Shown here: in pieces, positions 57,965 to 64,000 of the stretch
Position numbering within the stretch: the first letter of the stretch is position 1
Layout of the letters: every line of letters starts with the position of its first letter
NCBI GenBank assembly: GCA_018398815.1
Contig: CM031601.1
Coordinates: 23,914,909-23,978,908, forward strand
From: Conus ventricosus
Taxonomy: Eukaryota; Mollusca; Gastropoda; Neogastropoda; Conidae
Length of the DNA: 64,000 nt
Direction: 5' to 3'
Program-made: the position numbers and the translations under genes
Notes under the pieces: generated by a model
What the model was told of the DNA's origin: nothing
Database searches by the model: none
Seen by the model: only the letters and a program-made list of their open reading frames with translations

Positions 57965-59345
57965 TTTTACGTATGGTGTGCCCGGGGCGTGTTTTGTCCC
58001 GAATTCCCCGCTCTCAAAATTTTTGGAAAGCGTTTTAAAAATTATACTCTACACAAAAACCACCCATACGTACATGGATAGCCCCGGCAACACACGAGTT
58101 AGATTTCTTTTCTTTAATTTTTGCGCCTGAAACCCTCCCAAAACATTCAATTTAAAGTGTTTGGTACAAATTATTTCATGTCATTATAAAGCATATTTGA
58201 TCAAGTTATCCCCCCCAATTCATAAGAAATTTAATCATCAGATATTCCCAAATTTCATATCGTTAAAATCACTTTACCAAAATCTCGGCCCCGGGGCCGT
58301 CCACAAATGCTCACTTTTATAATCAACGTATTTTAGTTCCACGCCCAAGCCCCAGTCTACAGCATTTTTAAATTTAAAACGAAGAAGGATAAACCAAGGG
58401 GCCCCCAAAGGTAAACACCCGCCCCCTTCAAAAAAATTTTCTCCACGATTTAAGAAGAAACGGGGCTCAACACAGCATCACAATATAATTTCGTCGAACT
58501 ATCAGAAGAAGAACCGCCCCCCCCAAATTTTCAAGGGACACAAATTTCCCCAGAAAAAAGAACCGTAGATTCATAAAACAGCAATCCCAGATGAAGAATC
58601 TGAAGATTTTATAAAGCACAGTAAAAAAAATAGAAAACCGCGTTCATAAAACACAGCAATCCACGATGGAACGAAAAATTCATAAAAACAAAAGGGAACC
58701 CCCTATGAAGAACCGAGAATTTAAAAAACACAGCAAAACCACAGATTTAAAAACCGCAGAAATTTATAAAGCACAGTAAACCCTTGAAGAAACCCCAGTT
58801 TTACAAAAAAAACAGCAATCAATTTTTAATCCCCCCAGAAACAATTTCACCAAATCCCATGGAAAATTTTTGGGTTCGAAGTACCTTGTCTAAAAAAAAA
58901 ATTTTAAATTCTCCGTGTAAATTTACAATTCAAAGTTAAATCAATAAATTTTGCCCACCCGGACACACATGCGAAAAGGGGAAAAATTTGAGCCATAAAT
59001 TTTTTTTATAGGGGTTTTAAATTTTATTCCCCCGGCGACACGGGAAATTTACAACAATTTTATTAAAAAATAAATTTCCTTTTTCTTTTTCCCCTGGTAC
59101 CGTCCCAAAAGTATCCCCACAATTTCAAAAGTTTTTCATCCCATGCACACTGACTTTTAAAAAAACACCTCTCCCATAGAAAAAATACGGAGAAAAAAAC
59201 GATGATTAAAAAAAATAAAATTGGGGGGGGGGCCCAATCCTCCCCGGCCGTTAGGGTTTTTTGCTCCTTCTTTTGTCCCAATTTTTATTATTTTCTTCCC
59301 TTTTAGTTTAAAAATGTAATTTTTAAAAAGACGTCATAATTTTTT
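57965..59345 (+). repeat. ~1.36-kb repeat with internal minisatellite, copy 2
   Basis: It has the same landmarks in the same order and orientation as 50330-51690, including 'TACGTATGGTGTG', 'GGCAACACACGAGTTAGATT', the 'GAAGAACCG.AGATTCATAA' minisatellite (58500-58830) and 'GACGTCATAATTTTTTTTTA' at the end. The copies lie ~7.6 kb apart and are noisy at different positions. Confidence 0.8.
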
Positions 59346-59560
59346 TTTACGTCACAATTTAAGGTCCCTTTTTTTTATGTCTAAATAATTTACGGGTTTT
59401 TTTTTTGGGTTCCTGTGATTTTTTTTTTGGGTTTTTGGGTTTTAAAATTTTTTCAAATTCTTTTTTCTTGCTTTTAAGGTTTTTTTGGGGTTTTTTGTTT
59501 AACGTGGCAAGGCCGTATTTCTGTTTTAAGCCAACCTGTTTACCAAGTATTTTCTGTATG

Positions 59561-59667
59561 AGACAACATGAAAAGTCCAACTAATTCACACGTTTCAGCT
59601 CCATCATAAGATCCCATCGTGACATCGAATGTGGAATTTCTGCTGACTTTATATATATATAATATAT

Positions 59668-59706
<39 letters not shown>

Positions 59707-60109
59707 CATCTTTACTCGAATTGCATTGACGACTTTGTCCATTTCTTCTTGTTTGTACTAGAAAGATGCCACTACGTAAACGCGAACTGTTCTTAGAGTC
59801 TTGCCACCTTTTTGATTTCCGTTGTCATAGACTAATATGACAGGGAATTCAGTCTGAAGAATTATTCTGTCTGCCTGTAGATAGATGAACATCGACAATG
59901 TTATTCATGGTTTCCTCACTGTGCGCAAATACCTTTCATTTCTCCTGTCCGTAAGGGACAGATGGCATGAAAAGACCAAATAAACGCAGAGATACGGATA
60001 CAGATATTTTCAAATAGGCCATTGCCCCTCGTGAAGGGGTGCATCTGGAAATCATTCATTATTTTAAACGGTCAAGTCCGATTCAACACTATGCATTAAG
60101 GAACAAGAA

Positions 60110-60174
<65 letters not shown>

Positions 60175-60183
60175 AGAGAAGAC

Positions 60184-60244
<61 letters not shown>

Positions 60245-60799
60245 ATGTACAACGCCCGATGGATAATGAATGTAATCCTCATGCTGTTGTTGGAAATGTT
60301 GAGATACCGATAAGCAATTGGATTAGCCAAAATCGGACACGAATACCTCAAATACGTCGCCGACTTTTTTTATTTTTTCAGGAGTGATGAAATTTTCATG
60401 ATAAAGGTTTCTCTTTTTCATCATGCAGCTTAGTACACTAACAGCATTCTCCGCAGTACGTTGTGGTCAATGACGTGATATGGTTATGTAGAATTTCAGA
60501 AGAAAGACCTCTGCGATATTTATATCTCTTCATATAAGAATTCGGGCAGTCTGGAAAGATTTTAAGAGCTGAATGACAACATGACTTTTCTTTTTTCTTT
60601 TGTGCTTCTTGGTTGTTCGGATTAGTGGATTAGAGGAGTAAAAATTAAAAAAAAGGCTGTAGTAGATTTGACTGTTTGTATACTTTCGTAGCGCATGGAT
60701 TCAACCAGTGAAAGTATGAGGTGGTGAGAAAATTCTTTTGTGTGGTATTTCTTTTTGTAACGTAAAGGACCTCTCTACTATTCTACTCACAAACAGTCT
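59561..60799. repeat. AT and AG microsatellites in otherwise plain sequence
   Basis: AT tract 59651-59706, AG tracts 60114-60172 and 60191-60241. The rest shows no gene; sequence quality looks normal again from about 59560. Confidence 0.9.
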
Positions 60800-60933
60800 C
60801 ATGGTGGAGTTTGATGAGTTATTACTGCCAGTGCATCAGTCGCAATTATTTTGTTTTGATTTCCGTTGTACAAAAAGTTCTTACATCCTTCAAATGTAAA
60901 TATAATGTGATGTAATGCGGTGCTTTGTAATGT

Positions 60934-61020
<87 letters not shown>
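60934..61020. repeat. GT microsatellite
   Basis: About 87 bp of uninterrupted GT. From 61021 to 61880 there is no recognisable gene; 61100-61230 is C-rich. Confidence 0.97.
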
Positions 61021-61022
<2 letters not shown>

Positions 61023-61880
61023 TGTCCCCATGTATTTCTACTTCTAATGTAATGTCAATGTCTAGCAAAAGAACAAACGTATGCATCTATTTCTCTAACA
61101 ATTATCCTACCTCCACCCCACCCCCTCCTTTTCTCCCCTTCCGCTTTTCCTGCCCTTCCCACAATTTCTGATACCCCCGCCCCCACCAACCCCCACTATT
61201 TTACCCGCCCCTCCCGCCCTCTCGTTCTCATACCTACTCACTCCTGATGACAAAACTCACTGAAATGTTTCATTGAAAGTCTGATCTTCAGTATGCCCCG
61301 TACCTGTATTTAGACGCGATGCTGTACAAGCCACGATGTTCACATATGTGCAAGGGAAGTAATCGTTCACTTTAGTTAGAGTTGCTCCGCCGTTTTCAGG
61401 GGACAGTTGTTTTTGTAGGACATGTCCAAAGCAATTGTTGTTCTGTCAATCGGTTTATATATTCTTCAATCGGGGAGTGCAAATGCCAAACTATGGATGT
61501 GAAGCGGGGCATCGGCTATGCAGACAGTTGATATCGTGATTGGTGCTCTGGTGTGCGCTTCAACTGAAATAGTCAACTGTCTAGACCTATCGGTTTGACC
61601 CATGAACTGAGGAAAGGTAACTGTGTTTTCAGTGGAAGGACAGGCATGTCTTCCCCTGGCTGTAATTTTGTTGCCCCGGAACAAGGTCTTTTGCTAGTGA
61701 TTATTTCTGTGATTTGATTTGTTCTCTCCCTTAAACACAAGGTTGAGAGTGAGTGAGTGAGTGAGTGTTTTTGATTGATTTAATTTAGAGTCTCTTCACA
61801 ACAATGGTGATATTAGACTAAAAAAAAATAAATAAAAAAAAATAAAATAAAAAGGTGTATGTGTGTAAGTGCTTATATGA

Positions 61881-61882
<2 letters not shown>

Positions 61883-61971
<89 letters not shown>

Positions 61972-61972
61972 C

Positions 61973-62040
<68 letters not shown>
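61883..62040. repeat. GT microsatellite next to a LINE 3' end
   Basis: About 158 bp of GT with one interruption near 61970. It lies just beyond the 3' end of the minus-strand LINE, separated by a GC/CGCG-rich 'GCGCACGCGCGCACG' stretch. Confidence 0.97.
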
Positions 62041-62044
<4 letters not shown>

Positions 62045-62109
62045 CGTGCGTGAGCGCGCACGCGCGCACGGACACAAATGCATGAAAGTTTGCCTATAAC
62101 GACCAAACA

Positions 62110-64000
62110 ATAATTTTAAACTGATAAATCAATTACAATAAATGAAAGATAACAGAACTCGATATAGCCTTTGCTATATCAATCATTTTGGGGCTGTAAA
62201 GAATTTCTTGTAAAGCCCCTAAGGAACCAATATCTATCCTTTGGATATTATATAAAGATGTTTGAATTGGACATTCAAAAAGAATATGTTGAATAGATAA
62301 TGGGAGACCACAAGCGCAATCTACATCCTTAGAAAATTTGGTTTTCCACGAGTTTAAACGCATCTTATAAATTATACTGGACAATGATCTTTGACATAAT
62401 AACACTTTCGTTTTTGCAGAAGTTTTTCATTGTTCATACAATTTTCTAATAGAGAAATGATTTCATGTTTATCCAGTTTTAATCTACTTTCTGGATTTTT
62501 TCTAAGAGCACCCTCTTTTGCTAATTTATCAGCTATTTCATTTCCATAGATACCACAATGAGATGGGATCCAGCAAAACTCTACAAAAGTTCCTTTCGCC
62601 ATAACGGAATGTATCATAAATTTTATATAAAAATTAAGTCTTTCCTTACATTTGCATCCCAATTTCGTAAGCTATAAAGAACAGATTTTGAGTCAACACA
62701 GATTAGAATGCTGTAAATTGCCACATCAAGATCAGATATCCAAGATAAGGCCATAAGGATTGCATATAGTTCAGCAGTGAAAACTGAAAAGTTCTTTCCT
62801 AAACAAAATGATTTCTTTGCTTTTAAATCGGGAATTACAAATCCAGCTCCTGTATAAGATTCTAAAACTGAACCATCCGTGTAGATTTTAAGATGATGTG
62901 GATATGTGTTTTCAAGATGTTCTTTTGCTTCTACTGATATCAAATTAATATGGTCTTCTTTTTTTAGAGTAGTATAATCTATACCAAAATTTGGAGAGAT
63001 ATGCTCCCATTGAGGAACTGTGGGCATAGTTGGAGGTTTTGAAATGGATGCAATATCGATGTCACATTTTTTAAATAAATCATCAGTATAATTTCGAATG
63101 GGCTGCAGGTAAGAAATATTCTGTGCCCTTTTAGGAAAATCCGATTTGGAATCAAGAAAGATTTCATTTGTTACTGAATTTGATATAGAAAGACTTCTGG
63201 TTACATATTTGGCTGTTGCTAGTTTGCGTTGATCTCAAGTGACAAGAGATTAGCTTCTTTATATGTTTTAAAAGTATTAGAATGTACTGGAACACCAAGG
63301 GCTATTTTAATAGCTTTACTGTCTAAACTTTGTAACCGCTTAAGTAATGTTTGAGAAGCTGAAAAATATACTTCCTGTCCGTAAGTCAATTTTGAACGAA
63401 CCAGACTAATAGAAAGATGTACAAGAGTTTGGGAATCTTGACCCCACGATTGTGCACTGATTATTTTTAGTAAAGATAGCCTTTGTCTGGCATTGTTTAT
63501 AAGATATTCAATATGGAATCTACAGTTTAATTTAGGAGTGAAATGAACACCTAAAAATTTAACATTATTGGAATATTGAAGAGTTTTATTTTCTAGCACA
63601 AGTTGAGGCAAAACTTTTGGATTTTTACCATTGTTGAATAACATTAATTGTGTCTTTTCTCCTGATAGTTCTAGTCCATTTTCGTTCATATATTTATTCA
63701 GTTTGTCAATTTCAATTTGATATAATTTTTGTATATATAACATGGTTCTCTTATTTGTCTGTTTTTTATGTTTGTATTCATCCACATTGCAATATCATCG
63801 GCATATTGCACTACATGCATATTTTTAGACAGTATTTTAGGAAGATCGTGAATGAGAATTGTAAATAGAATAGGAGCAATAATGGAGCCTTGAGGGATGC
63901 CAATGTCAATATCTTTAAACGAAGAGTAACATTTACCAACCCTAGTACAAACTGATCTCTCAGATAAGAAAGATTTTATGAACTGATACATTGCGCCATT
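62110..64000 (-). mobile_element. RNase H-bearing LINE, minus strand, truncated by window edge
   Basis: Reading down the minus strand: RT motif B 'GIPQGSIIAPILFTILIHDL' and motif C 'VVQYADDIAMW' (63698-63991), the thumb region 'NVKFLGVHFTPKLNCRFHI' and 'LVRSKLTYGQEVYFSA' (63219-63785), RNase H with 'LKIYTDGSVLESYTGAGFVI' and 'VDSKSVLYSLRNW' (62623-63027), 'CWIPSHCGIYGNEIADKLAK' (62372-62662) and a Cys-rich end 'DVDCACGLPLSIQHILFECP' (62133-62405). These are consecutive parts of one I/Jockey-like polyprotein split by at least four frame breaks. The 5' part, with any endonuclease, lies beyond 64000. It is a separate family from the LINE at 37040, judged by sequence of shared motifs. Confidence 0.9.

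Larger units (their letters stand above)
49190..59560. other. Homopolymer-dominated, probably low-quality consensus
   Basis: The sequence is saturated with runs of 4-9 identical bases joined as TTTTGGGG, AAAACCCC and CCCCAAAA, unlike both flanks, and frames are open only for short distances. Within it are two copies of one ~1.36-kb repeat and, at about 51800-57100, sequence with more mixed composition that might be a corrupted coding or intron region. I recognise no protein in any frame, so I annotate none of the ORFs here. Confidence 0.75.

Noticed and set aside
60039..60351. Arg/Glu- and Ser/Leu-rich ORFs
   Set aside because: Translations of the AG microsatellite.

Overview
The window looks like nuclear DNA of a spiralian invertebrate, most probably a marine mollusc. 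The basis is a split, phase-0 exon set of animal O-GlcNAc transferase (OGT), long AC/AG microsatellites, minisatellites, and several non-LTR retrotransposons of RNase H-bearing and CR1/I-like types. The taxon is inferred from general character, not from a marker gene.

Layout. 1-7.3 kb: duplicated non-coding blocks carrying a recurring ~59-nt hairpin, plus transposon-like debris. 7.3-10.0 kb: a 982-bp TIR element with a BED-finger ORF, then an internally deleted hAT transposase and a minisatellite. 10.3-26.6 kb (+): the 3' half of OGT in eight exons, covering the catalytic region from 'FCYAL' to the stop codon; TPR exons are not in the window. Its 8.5-kb intron holds a 5'-truncated LINE, two copies of a ~550-bp repeat, an 87-bp G tract and, antisense, a broken RAG1-like gene. 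26.6-27.7 kb: OGT 3' flank or UTR. 27.7-37.3 kb: a near-identical ~4.78-kb tandem duplication (real, or two haplotypes joined by the assembler). 37-41.2 kb: nested LINEs, one with a 95-bp retroposed unit flanked by a 13-bp target-site duplication, and a 100-N gap. 41.8-46.5 kb: seven tandem copies of a ~670-bp satellite. 47.8-49.1 kb: direct plus inverted repeats. 49.2-59.5 kb: sequence dominated by short homopolymer runs, probably a badly resolved consensus. 59.6-64 kb: normal sequence with AT, AG and GT microsatellites and a minus-strand LINE running off the window end.

The only cellular gene I name with confidence is OGT. It reads cleanly except for a one-base loss in exon 5, two codons after the catalytic lysine. 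Similar single-base, often homopolymer, indels recur in the mobile-element ORFs and between the duplicated copies, so many breaks may be consensus errors. The most interesting items are the RAG1-like gene without its central catalytic region, the analogous core-less hAT, the hairpin family, and the 95-bp retroposed unit with a fixed 5' end.
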